Shown here piece after piece: positions 1-5,624 of a DNA stretch of 8,735 nt; the stretch's first letter is position 1; each line of letters starts with the position of its first letter. A model generated the notes under the pieces. It ran no database searches. It was not told the origin of the DNA and worked only from the letters and a program-made list of their open reading frames with translations. The position numbers and the translations under genes are program-made. This DNA is from Oscillospiraceae bacterium. GTDB lineage: Bacteria > Bacillota > Clostridia > Oscillospirales > Oscillospiraceae. The stretch covers positions 1 through 8,735 of the forward strand of contig JAFNXT010000131.1 in the NCBI GenBank assembly GCA_017378975.1. The letters run 5' to 3'.

Positions 1-359
1 GCAAGGACCCCACCAAGGTGGACCGCTCCGCCGCTTACATGGCCCGTTACATGGCCAAGAACCTCGTGGCCGCCGGCCTTGCCACGCAGGTGCAGGTCCA
101 GCTGGCCTACGCCATCGGCGTGGCACAGCCTGTCTCCGTCCGTGTGGACAGCTACGGCACCGGCGTGATCTCCGACGAGAAGATGACCGAGCTCCTGCGT
201 AAGACCTGCGACCTGACCCCCGCCGGCATCATCCGCAAGCTGGACCTCCGCCGTCCCATCTACGCCCCCACCGCCGCCGTGGGCCACTTCGGCGTGGAAG
301 ACCGTCCCTGGGAGCAGACCGACCTGGTGCCCCAGCTCAAGGCCCTGGCCAACGCCTGA
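1..359 (+). CDS. metK: S-adenosylmethionine synthetase, C-terminal part (5' end outside window)
   Basis: This is the last ~119 codons of methionine adenosyltransferase, a cytosolic enzyme that makes S-adenosylmethionine from ATP and methionine. The reading frame is open from the left edge (first full codon at base 3) to TGA at 357-359. The first residues, [12 protein letters not shown], are the end of the highly conserved [16 protein letters not shown] signature, whose Lys and Asp contact ATP phosphates and metal. Also seen are the conserved AARY/AKN-type helix ([16 protein letters not shown]), the [14 protein letters not shown] strand, and the C-terminal segment [16 protein letters not shown], near-identical in type to the family end (RPIY..TA.YGHFG). 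The family is usually ~390-400 residues, so roughly 70% lies upstream. It is convergent with the mreB operon and shares a terminator region with it. Confidence 0.97.
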   Translation, partial: KDPTKVDRSAAYMARYMAKNLVAAGLATQVQVQLAYAIGVAQPVSVRVDSYGTGVISDEKMTELLRKTCDLTPAGIIRKLDLRRPIYAPTAAVGHFGVEDRPWEQTDLVPQLKALANA

Positions 360-364
360 ACCCC

Positions 365-400
365 GGCATCCCTTCCGTAGGGCGAAGGCATGCCTTCGCC
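365..400. repeat. Overlapping inverted repeats downstream of metK
   Basis: Two mutually exclusive pairings share bases here. Bases 381-400 are a perfect 20-bp palindrome (GGCGAAGGCATGCCTTCGCC). Alternatively, 365-369 (GGCAT) plus 371-375 (CCTTC) pair with 384-388 (GAAGG) plus 390-394 (ATGCC) around an 8-base loop with one mismatch. No T-tract follows, so this is not itself an intrinsic terminator. It resembles in style the short GTAGGG-type palindromic intergenic repeats of Ruminococcaceae genomes; that comparison is from memory and untested. Confidence 0.6.
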
Positions 401-402
401 GT

Positions 403-421
403 CGCGGTCCCACGGACCGCG
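403..421. repeat. 8-bp inverted repeat with 3-base loop
   Basis: CGCGGTCC (403-410) pairs perfectly with GGACCGCG (414-421) around loop CAC. It lies between the larger palindrome and the terminator hairpin and has no T-tract. It may belong to the same repeat element as the palindrome just upstream, or stabilise the metK mRNA 3' end; its role is not known. Confidence 0.55.
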
Positions 422-441
422 CAGCATATCCAAAGACGAAA

Positions 442-483
442 CGCTCCCACCCAGCTATCCAGCTGAGTGGGAGCGAATTTTTT
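442..483. terminator. Bidirectional intrinsic terminator between metK and mreB
   Basis: A long hairpin has an outer stem CGCTCCCAC (442-450) pairing with GTGGGAGCG (467-475), one C/A mismatch (451/466), then an inner stem CAGCT (452-456) pairing with AGCTG (461-465) around the loop ATCC. On the plus strand it is followed by AA and six T (478-483), a classical Rho-independent signal ending metK transcripts. On the minus strand the hairpin is followed by TTTCGTCTTT, a weaker U-rich run that can end the mreB operon 11 bases past the mreB stop. Confidence 0.9.
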
Positions 484-485
484 AC

Positions 486-1523
486 TTACCCACGCATAGC
501 GCGCTTTCTTGCGATATTGATGGGACCCTCCGCCATGCGGTTGATCCACCCAAGGCTCTTACCACAGCCATAAACCACGCAGGAGCTGGGATCGTCAGCG
601 ATGGTGCAAAGGATGCCGGTACGCTCCGTGAGCAGTTTGTCCATGCCCCAGAGCTGGCTTCCGCCGCCGGTGAGGGTGATACCGTTATCGGAGATATCGC
701 TGACCAGCTCCGGAGAGGTGTTCTCCAGCACCGACAGCACCTCGTCCGCGATCTGCTTGGCAGGGCGGCGCAGGACCTCCGCGATCTCCTCAGAGGAGAT
801 CACCAGCTCTCTTGCGATGCCGGTCTTCACGTCACGGCCCTTGATCGCCACCGTGGCCGCCTCCGGACGGTCGTATACACTGCCGATCCGGATCTTGATG
901 TCCTCCGCCGTGGTCTGACCGATCACCAGACCGTGACGGCGACGGATATACCGACCGATGGCTTCGTCGAAGCTGTCACCCGCCACCTTGATAGAAGAAG
1001 ACATAGCCACGTCATTGAGGGTCAACACCGCCATATTGGTGGTACCGGAACCGATGTCCACCACCATGTGTCCGTTGGGACCACTGATATCGAGGCCTGC
1101 ACCCAGCGCCGCCGCCAGAGGCTCCTCGATCAGATACACACGCCGTGCACCGGCCTCGAAGGCGGCGTTGACCACGGTCCGCTCCTCCACCTCGGTGATA
1201 CCGCTGGGGACAGAAACGATCACACGGGGCTTGGGACGGAACCATGTATTGGGGGCCGCTTCACGGAACAGCACCTGGAGCATCCGCACCGTCATCTCAT
1301 GGTCGGAGATCACACCACCCTGCAAGGGCCGCATGGCCACCACGTTACCGGGGGTCCGGCCCATCATGTTCCGGGCGGCGGCACCGACTTCCAGGATCTT
1401 GCCGGTGTTTTTATCCAGTGCCACTACAGAGGGCTCCCGGACCACCACGCCCTGACCGTCCACATAGATCATCACATTGGAAGTACCCAGGTCCACGCCC
1501 AGGTCATTGGAAAACAGTTTCAT
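486..1523 (-). CDS. mreB: MreB-family bacterial actin homologue (rod-shape determining protein)
   Basis: This 345-residue protein matches the usual MreB length of ~335-350. MreB forms ATP-dependent membrane-associated filaments that guide lateral cell-wall synthesis. Motifs seen: phosphate-1 loop DLGTSN (11-16), EPSVVA (30-35), KPRVIVSVPSGIT (98-110), LIEEP with the presumed catalytic Glu134 (131-135), phosphate-2 loop DIGSGTT (156-162), AGDSFDEAI (181-189), and the adenosine motif LTGGGS (284-289). Departures from the family norm are Ser for the usual middle Gly in DIGGGTT and Asn163 where most family members have Glu (GTTEVAV). The ATG at 1521-1523 is preceded by AGGTGA with a 6-base spacer. 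It is the last gene of the operon, 26 bp after comF, and not followed by mreC/mreD, so a second, canonical mreBCD locus could exist elsewhere. The paralogue type (MreB, Mbl or MreBH) cannot be decided by eye. Confidence 0.93.
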   Translation of the reverse strand: MKLFSNDLGVDLGTSNVMIYVDGQGVVVREPSVVALDKNTGKILEVGAAARNMMGRTPGNVVAMRPLQGGVISDHEMTVRMLQVLFREAAPNTWFRPKPRVIVSVPSGITEVEERTVVNAAFEAGARRVYLIEEPLAAALGAGLDISGPNGHMVVDIGSGTTNMAVLTLNDVAMSSSIKVAGDSFDEAIGRYIRRRHGLVIGQTTAEDIKIRIGSVYDRPEAATVAIKGRDVKTGIARELVISSEEIAEVLRRPAKQIADEVLSVLENTSPELVSDISDNGITLTGGGSQLWGMDKLLTERTGILCTIADDPSSCVVYGCGKSLGWINRMAEGPINIARKRAMRG

Positions 1524-1549
1524 ATATCGTCACCTACAGGAATAGTATT

Positions 1550-2197
1550 TTATTTCTTATGGGCCGCCGATGCCAATGCCGCACCGTGGACCTCCGCCGC
1601 TCCGGCAGTGAGCAGGACTCTGGCACATTCGCTCATGGTGGAGCCGGTGGTGATCACATCGTCCAGGATCAGCACCCGTTTCCCCCGGAACCGCTCCGCC
1701 CTATTGGCCTCATACACGCCCAACACATTGGCCCTGCGTTCGGCCTCGCCGGAAAGCCCCGACTGGGCCGGATTATTCCGGATCTTCTTCAGACAACGCA
1801 CAGGCCGGAGCCCCAGCTCCTTACCTACCGCTTTCGCCAGCAGTTCCACCTGATCGTAACCACGGCGCAGCCGCCTTCCGGGACTGATCGGCACCCATGT
1901 CAGGACCTCGAACCCATCGTCATGCTCCTGACTGATCCGCATGGCAAGGAGCCGTCCATAGCCCTTCGCATAGTGCCGCTTCCCATAGAACTTGTACCGA
2001 AGAAGGCTCCTTCGTACGTCCTCTTCATAATGCCACAAAGTGGTGACGCTGTCAAGGAAACGGAGCTTTTTATTCTTGCGACGCTGTTCCGGCGCGTCCT
2101 GCCGGCACTTGGAGCAAAGGTCCAGCTCCTGCCGCTCCAAAAGCGCCCCACACAACAGACACTTCGGCGGATAGATCAAAGACATCAGACCGCTCAT
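1550..2197 (-). CDS. comF: ComF-family phosphoribosyltransferase-like protein
   Basis: A 215-residue cytosolic protein of the ComF/GntX family, a usual length for it. In naturally competent bacteria ComF is needed for uptake or processing of transforming DNA; the enzymatic reaction is unsettled. An N-terminal four-Cys zinc-ribbon-like motif is present (CLLC at 13-16 and CSKC at 28-31). Next come the family motifs YKFYGKRHYAK (68-78), VPISPGRRLRRGYDQVELLAK (102-122) and QSGLSGEAERRANV (145-158). The PRPP-binding loop is VLILDDVITTGST (175-187). The start ATG overlaps the recD2 stop in an ATGA junction, which implies translational coupling and explains the weak ribosome binding site (GGGGAAG). 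A second Met at residue 5 is an alternative start. It sits between recD2 and mreB. Its presence alone does not show that the organism is competent. Confidence 0.92.
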   Translation of the reverse strand: MSGLMSLIYPPKCLLCGALLERQELDLCSKCRQDAPEQRRKNKKLRFLDSVTTLWHYEEDVRRSLLRYKFYGKRHYAKGYGRLLAMRISQEHDDGFEVLTWVPISPGRRLRRGYDQVELLAKAVGKELGLRPVRCLKKIRNNPAQSGLSGEAERRANVLGVYEANRAERFRGKRVLILDDVITTGSTMSECARVLLTAGAAEVHGAALASAAHKK

Positions 2198-4401
2198 GAG
2201 GTCTTCCCCTGCAATCTCAGCTTCAGCCCCGTGTATCGCCGGCCCACCTTGGCATTGGCCACCATGGTCGCCACGGTCTGCTCCTGTCCGACCACGATCA
2301 GAAGCTCCCGTGCCCGGGTGATCGCGGTATACAACACGCTCCGGTTCAAAAGATAAGGAGAACCCCCGAAGGCGGCCAGGATCACCGCGCGGTACTCACT
2401 GCCCTGACTTTTATGTACGGTCATGGCATAGGCCGGCTCCAATTCAGAAAGAAGCTCGAAGTCATACTCCACTTCCCGATCATCGAAGACCACGGTCATC
2501 TGCTCCATGCCGGTATCGATGCCCTTCACGGTCCCCACATCACCATTGAACACACCGGTGCCCACAGCGGAGCCGTCGCAGGCCTTCCACATGATATCGT
2601 AATCGTTCCGGATCTGCATGACCCTATCCCCTTCCCGGAAGGTGGACTGGCCAAACTGCCGTTCCTTCTTGGTAGGACTCGCCGGGTTGAGCTTGGCCTG
2701 CAGGAGCTTGTTCAGCTCCCATGTGCCGACGCCGCCTTTTCTGGTGGGCGTGAGCACCTGGATCTGGTCCGAGGGGATCCCCATGTTCTGGGGGAGCCGC
2801 CGCTCGCACAGATCCGTGATGGTCTGGCTCACCTCCTGCTCTGTGCGACAGGGCAGGAAGAAGAAATCGTTCCGCCGGTCCCGAAGCTCGGGCATCTGCC
2901 CCTTGTTGACCCTATGGGCATTCATGACGATCAGGCTCTGCTGGGCCTGACGGAAGACCTCCGTCAGCCGTACCGCCCGAAGGGCCTCACTGCGGAGCAT
3001 ATCATTGAAGGGGAAGCCGGGCCCCACCGGAGGGAGCTGATCCGGATCCCCCACCAGGATCAACCGCTTGCCCACAGGCACCGCCTGCATCAGGCTGTGG
3101 AGGAGCTGGATGTCCACCATGGACATCTCATCCACGATCACGGCATCCGCCTTCAAAGGATCCTCCTCATCCTTCAGGAAGCACATCCGTCCGGTGCTCT
3201 GATCCACGGTAGCCTCCAACAGCCGATGGATGGTAGAAGCGTCCTGCCCCGTCACCTCGGACAGCCGTTTCGCCGCCCGTCCCGTGGGAGCCGCAAGCAC
3301 GCATTTGAGACCCATCTGCTCAAAAAGGGACAGGATCCCCTTGAGGATCGTGGTCTTACCGGTACCGGGACCGCCGGTGATCAGGAGCAACGCCCCCTCT
3401 GCCGCCGCCCGGACCGCATCGGCCTGCTGGGGAGCATATTCGATGCCGCTCTCCCGTTCCGCCAGACGGAGCATCTTCTCCAATCCCTTGGGGGCAGGGA
3501 AACTCATGTTGGAAGCCTCCAGAAGCCGACGGGCACAATAACTCTCCGCCTGATGGAGTTCCGGCAGATAGATCACCGTGATCCCGGCCAAAGAGGCCCG
3601 GACCAGCCTGTCCGCCTCCAGCAGACGTCCAAGCCCTTCCGCCACTACGGATGGCTCCACCGTCAGAAGCTGGGACGTCGCCCCCAGAAGCTTGTCCTCC
3701 GGCAGGAAGCTGTGACCAGCCGTCAGATTATAATGTAGTTCAAACAGGAGCCCGGCTTCCACACGCCTGGGATCATCGCCGGAGACCCCCAGTTCTATCG
3801 CGAACCGGTCCACCGCCCCGAAGGGGGCGTCCATCCCCTCATCCATCAAAAGATAGGGGTCATCATATAAAAGCTCCATGGTCTGTTCCCCATAAAGCTT
3901 GTAGGCCCGGACCGCCAGCTCCGCCGGGAGCTGGTGGAGGGCGAAGAATTCCATGAGCTGACGAAGCCCCACCCGGAGCCGGAACTCCTCTCCGATGATC
4001 TTCGCCCGGTTGGCGGAGATCCCTGAGACCTCCGCCAGTCTTGCCGGTTCCCGTTCCATGATCTGTAGCGTCTGCTCTCCGAAATGCTCCACGATCCGGG
4101 CGGCAGACTTGGGGCCGATGCCCTTGACGATCCGGCTGGAGAGATAGCCGAGGATCTCCGCCTTGGTCTGAGGCATGAGCCGTTCCAGAAATTCCGCCTC
4201 GAACTGCTTGCCATAGCTTTGATGGGCGCTCCAACGTCCGGTGACCATGAGCCGTTCTCCCACGGCCGGAAGCGGGATCGTGCCCACCACCGTCACCATC
4301 TGCCCATCCTGACAACGTAGACGCAGGACGGCGTATCCGTTCTCATAATTCTGGAACACCACGGCACCGACTGTGCCGTTCAAGATCTCAAGTTCCTCCA
4401 T
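2194..4401 (-). CDS. recD2: RecD2 family ATP-dependent 5'-3' DNA helicase
   Basis: A 735-residue SF1B helicase matching the ~720-800 residue RecD2/RecD-like family found in bacteria lacking RecBC. RecD2 unwinds DNA 5' to 3' and acts in DNA repair and replication-fork maintenance. Visible parts: N-terminal OB-like domain (~8-75), helix-hairpin-helix segments (~85-135, including IVKGIGPKSAARIVEHFG), Walker A GGPGTGKTT (343-351), motif Ia APTGRAAKRL (371-380), Walker B VDEMSMVD (423-430), motif III GDPDQLPPVGPG (451-462), LTEVFRQ (479-485), motif V-like AYAMTVHKSQGSEY (657-670), and motif VI LYTAITRAR (690-698). All core ATPase residues are intact. AGGAGT lies 9 bases upstream of the ATG (4399-4401). 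The gene overlaps the end of the upstream small gene by 14 bp and comF by 4 bp. Confidence 0.95.
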   Translation of the reverse strand: MEELEILNGTVGAVVFQNYENGYAVLRLRCQDGQMVTVVGTIPLPAVGERLMVTGRWSAHQSYGKQFEAEFLERLMPQTKAEILGYLSSRIVKGIGPKSAARIVEHFGEQTLQIMEREPARLAEVSGISANRAKIIGEEFRLRVGLRQLMEFFALHQLPAELAVRAYKLYGEQTMELLYDDPYLLMDEGMDAPFGAVDRFAIELGVSGDDPRRVEAGLLFELHYNLTAGHSFLPEDKLLGATSQLLTVEPSVVAEGLGRLLEADRLVRASLAGITVIYLPELHQAESYCARRLLEASNMSFPAPKGLEKMLRLAERESGIEYAPQQADAVRAAAEGALLLITGGPGTGKTTILKGILSLFEQMGLKCVLAAPTGRAAKRLSEVTGQDASTIHRLLEATVDQSTGRMCFLKDEEDPLKADAVIVDEMSMVDIQLLHSLMQAVPVGKRLILVGDPDQLPPVGPGFPFNDMLRSEALRAVRLTEVFRQAQQSLIVMNAHRVNKGQMPELRDRRNDFFFLPCRTEQEVSQTITDLCERRLPQNMGIPSDQIQVLTPTRKGGVGTWELNKLLQAKLNPASPTKKERQFGQSTFREGDRVMQIRNDYDIMWKACDGSAVGTGVFNGDVGTVKGIDTGMEQMTVVFDDREVEYDFELLSELEPAYAMTVHKSQGSEYRAVILAAFGGSPYLLNRSVLYTAITRARELLIVVGQEQTVATMVANAKVGRRYTGLKLRLQGKTS

Positions 4402-4708
4402 CCGGTCTCAACTCCTGTCTCAAAAGGTCCTCCAATGCATCAAGGTCCCACGATCCGATATCTTTACGCCGGAGCGTTTCCAGCTCCTGCTCTGACAATC
4501 CGCCATCGAGCAACACCAACGGGCAACGAAGCGCCCCGATCCCGGTGAGCCACCGATGACGGTGGACCGCCATCTCCACCTCCGACAGATCCTCACAGAC
4601 CTGCAGGAGGATCATCCTCCGCGGACACGGGAGCAGGCCGCCGAAAACGGCCCACAACAGGCTCAGCGCACCGAACCCGGCCAATACCACCAACACGATC
4701 GTCAGCAT
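4388..4708 (-). CDS. Small membrane-anchored protein of unknown function, first gene of the recD2 operon
   Basis: I do not recognise this 106-residue protein. The N-terminus (about residues 3-25, LTIVLVVLAGFGALSLLWAVFGG) is one hydrophobic segment, a membrane anchor or uncleaved signal. It is followed by a basic PCPRR turn and an ~80-residue soluble tail with alternating beta-like stretches (MILLQVCEDL, CPLVLLDGGLSEQE) and a charged, Leu-rich, acidic C-terminal helix region (DLDALEDLLRQEL). By the positive-inside rule the tail is probably cytoplasmic. I chose the ATG at 4706-4708 because GAGGTGG (4713-4719) lies just upstream and the protein then begins at the hydrophobic segment. An in-frame ATG at 4757-4759 would add 17 residues but has no good ribosome binding site. 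The 3' end overlaps recD2 by 14 bp, so the two are probably co-translated. No catalytic motif is apparent. Confidence 0.75.
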   Translation of the reverse strand: MLTIVLVVLAGFGALSLLWAVFGGLLPCPRRMILLQVCEDLSEVEMAVHRHRWLTGIGALRCPLVLLDGGLSEQELETLRRKDIGSWDLDALEDLLRQELRPDGGT

Positions 4709-4712
4709 GCTA

Positions 4713-4719
4713 CCACCTC
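4713..4719 (-). promoter_or_regulatory. Ribosome binding site deciding the start of the small membrane protein
   Basis: GAGGTGG on the minus strand lies 4 bases from the ATG at 4706-4708 (7 counted from its GAGG core). No comparable site precedes the upstream in-frame ATG at 4757-4759. Confidence 0.65.
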
Positions 4720-4818
4720 GGTACAGCATATGGCACCGGGGTGTCATCTGTGCCTGCATCGCGTCGCTTCTTTTTAGTTTACTATATTTTCTCCGGATCG
4801 AAAAGCCCTATTTTGATA

Positions 4819-4847
4819 ATTCTATCACTGTAGTAAAAACTCAGCAA
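4819..4847 (-). promoter_or_regulatory. Putative promoter for the minus-strand recD2-comF-mreB operon
   Basis: On the minus strand, TTGCTG (4842-4847) and TAGAAT (4819-4824) are separated by exactly 17 bases, fitting a housekeeping sigma promoter with a weak -35 and a 5/6 -10 box. Transcription would start near 4812, giving a leader of about 100 bases. A second TATAGT box further downstream lacks a convincing -35. It lies about 30 bp from the divergent atp promoter. Confidence 0.5.
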
Positions 4848-4875
4848 GGATTTTTGGAATGTTCACAAATCATCC

Positions 4876-4904
4876 TTGAAAATCCGCGCAAAATAAGGTA
4901 TGAT
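4876..4904 (+). promoter_or_regulatory. Sigma-70/SigA-type promoter of the atp operon
   Basis: TTGAAA (4876-4881) and TATGAT (4899-4904) are separated by the optimal 17 bases, with 5/6 and 5/6 matches to the consensus. The flanking DNA is AT-rich. The predicted start is near 4911, about 38 bases before the atpZ ATG. It is the only strong promoter seen before the seven atp genes, which fits one polycistronic transcript. Confidence 0.85.
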
Positions 4905-4916
4905 AACTAAAGACTT

Positions 4917-4932
4917 TGGGCAACGTTGCCCA
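4917..4932. promoter_or_regulatory. 16-bp perfect palindrome in the atp operon leader
   Basis: TGGGCAACGTTGCCCA is a perfect palindrome beginning about 6 bases after the predicted transcription start and ending 3 bases before the atpZ ribosome binding site. As DNA it has the position of a repressor operator. As RNA it can fold into a 6-bp stem with an ACGT loop that could protect the 5' end. The sequence does not show which. Confidence 0.55.
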
Positions 4933-4948
4933 TATAGGAGTTTTCTGG

Positions 4949-5206
4949 ATGAAGGATCTTTCTCTTCTGGTGTGGCTGACCCAACTGGGGCTGTCCGTAG
5001 CGTTCCCTCTGGCCGGTTTCATCCTCGCGGCTGTCTGGTTACGGGATCGCTTCGGTCTGGGCCTTTGGGTCCTTTGGGTGGGCATCACCCTTGGCATCGT
5101 CGGTGCCGTGGACGGGCTTCGGGTCTCCCTCCGTGCGCTGGACCAAATGAGCCGGAAGAAAAAAGACGACCTGCCACCCCCAGTGAGCTTCAATGACCAC
5201 GACTGA
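4949..5206 (+). CDS. atpZ: AtpZ/AtpI-family small membrane protein of the ATP synthase operon
   Basis: An 85-residue protein with two predicted transmembrane helices (about 10-31 and 37-57) joined by a short basic turn (WLRDRFG), then a charged cytoplasmic tail (MSRKKKDD, ending FNDHD). This hairpin layout is typical of AtpZ-type proteins (the F0F1-ATPase-associated Ca2+/Mg2+ transporter family). In alkaliphilic Bacillus, AtpZ with AtpI has been linked to Mg2+ supply and ATP synthase function. The ATG at 4949 is chosen because TAGGAG (4935-4940) precedes it by 8 bases. An upstream in-frame TTG at 4916 would read through the leader palindrome and has no ribosome binding site. It is the first gene of the operon, 16 bp before atpI. 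Family assignment rests on size, topology and context rather than a catalytic motif. Confidence 0.8.
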   Translation: MKDLSLLVWLTQLGLSVAFPLAGFILAAVWLRDRFGLGLWVLWVGITLGIVGAVDGLRVSLRALDQMSRKKKDDLPPPVSFNDHD

Positions 5207-5210
5207 TCCC

Positions 5211-5215
5211 GGAGG
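5211..5215 (+). promoter_or_regulatory. Ribosome binding site deciding the atpI start
   Basis: GGAGG lies 7 bases before the ATG at 5223. The upstream in-frame ATG at 5193 lies inside atpZ and has only a poor site, so the shorter protein is preferred. Confidence 0.75.
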
Positions 5216-5222
5216 GAAACTG

Positions 5223-5624
5223 ATGGATGCCCGCAAATTCGTATTGATAGAGACCGCCATCGTGGCGCTGGGACAGGCCCTGTGTGTCGCTGCCATGATA
5301 GGTATCTTCGCCCTGTTAGGCGCTTTCGACCGCACGGTCCTGATCGGCGGCATCGCCGGTGGTACCCTTGCGGTGCTCAACTTCCTGTTCATGGCGATCG
5401 CCGCAAGTATCGCTTCTGACAAAGCTGTGGCCCAGGATGTGAAGGGCGGTCAGGCCACGGTCCAACTATCCTATTTCGCCCGGATGGCACTGATCGCCAT
5501 CGTGCTCTTCGCTCTGGTCAAAAGTGGCGTATGTGATGTGATCGCCGCCGTCCTCCCCCTCGCCTTCACCCGGCCGATCTTGACCATCGCCGAATTTTTC
5601 CGAAAGTCAGGTGGAACCACATGA
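5223..5624 (+). CDS. atpI: ATP synthase protein I (AtpI)
   Basis: A 133-residue integral membrane protein with four predicted helices (about 8-33, 38-62, 84-101 and 103-125), fitting the ATP synthase I family. AtpI is not part of the finished enzyme. In several bacteria it helps assemble the c-subunit ring, notably in Na+-type synthases, and has been implicated in Mg2+ transport. Seen here are the family-like segment IGGIAGGTLAVLNFLFMA in helix 2, a cytoplasmic basic/polar loop (~66-82), and YFARMALIAIVLFALVK in helix 3, recalling the R..R.L..A pattern of the family. Position directly before atpB is canonical. The start at 5223 is set by GGAGG 7 bases upstream; starting at 5193 would add 10 residues and overlap atpZ. 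The stop overlaps the atpB start (ATGA). Confidence 0.83.
   Translation: MDARKFVLIETAIVALGQALCVAAMIGIFALLGAFDRTVLIGGIAGGTLAVLNFLFMAIAASIASDKAVAQDVKGGQATVQLSYFARMALIAIVLFALVKSGVCDVIAAVLPLAFTRPILTIAEFFRKSGGTT

Noticed and set aside
390..1853. A 487-codon open frame on the plus strand opposite mreB and comF
   Set aside because: It is antisense to two clearly recognisable proteins, crosses the terminator, is rich in His/Arg/Gly runs typical of a mirrored GC-rich frame, and shows no domain.
2413..3738. A 441-codon plus-strand frame inside recD2
   Set aside because: It lies wholly antisense to intact RecD2 helicase motifs and has His/Arg/Pro-rich composition with no recognisable motif.
4709..4759. 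ATG at 4757-4759 as an earlier start for the small membrane protein
   Set aside because: The preceding minus-strand bases have no clear Shine-Dalgarno, and the extra 17 residues are polar and would bury GAGGTGG inside the gene.
4916..4948. TTG at 4916 as an earlier atpZ start
   Set aside because: It lies within the leader palindrome without a ribosome binding site, while the ATG at 4949 has TAGGAG at ideal spacing.
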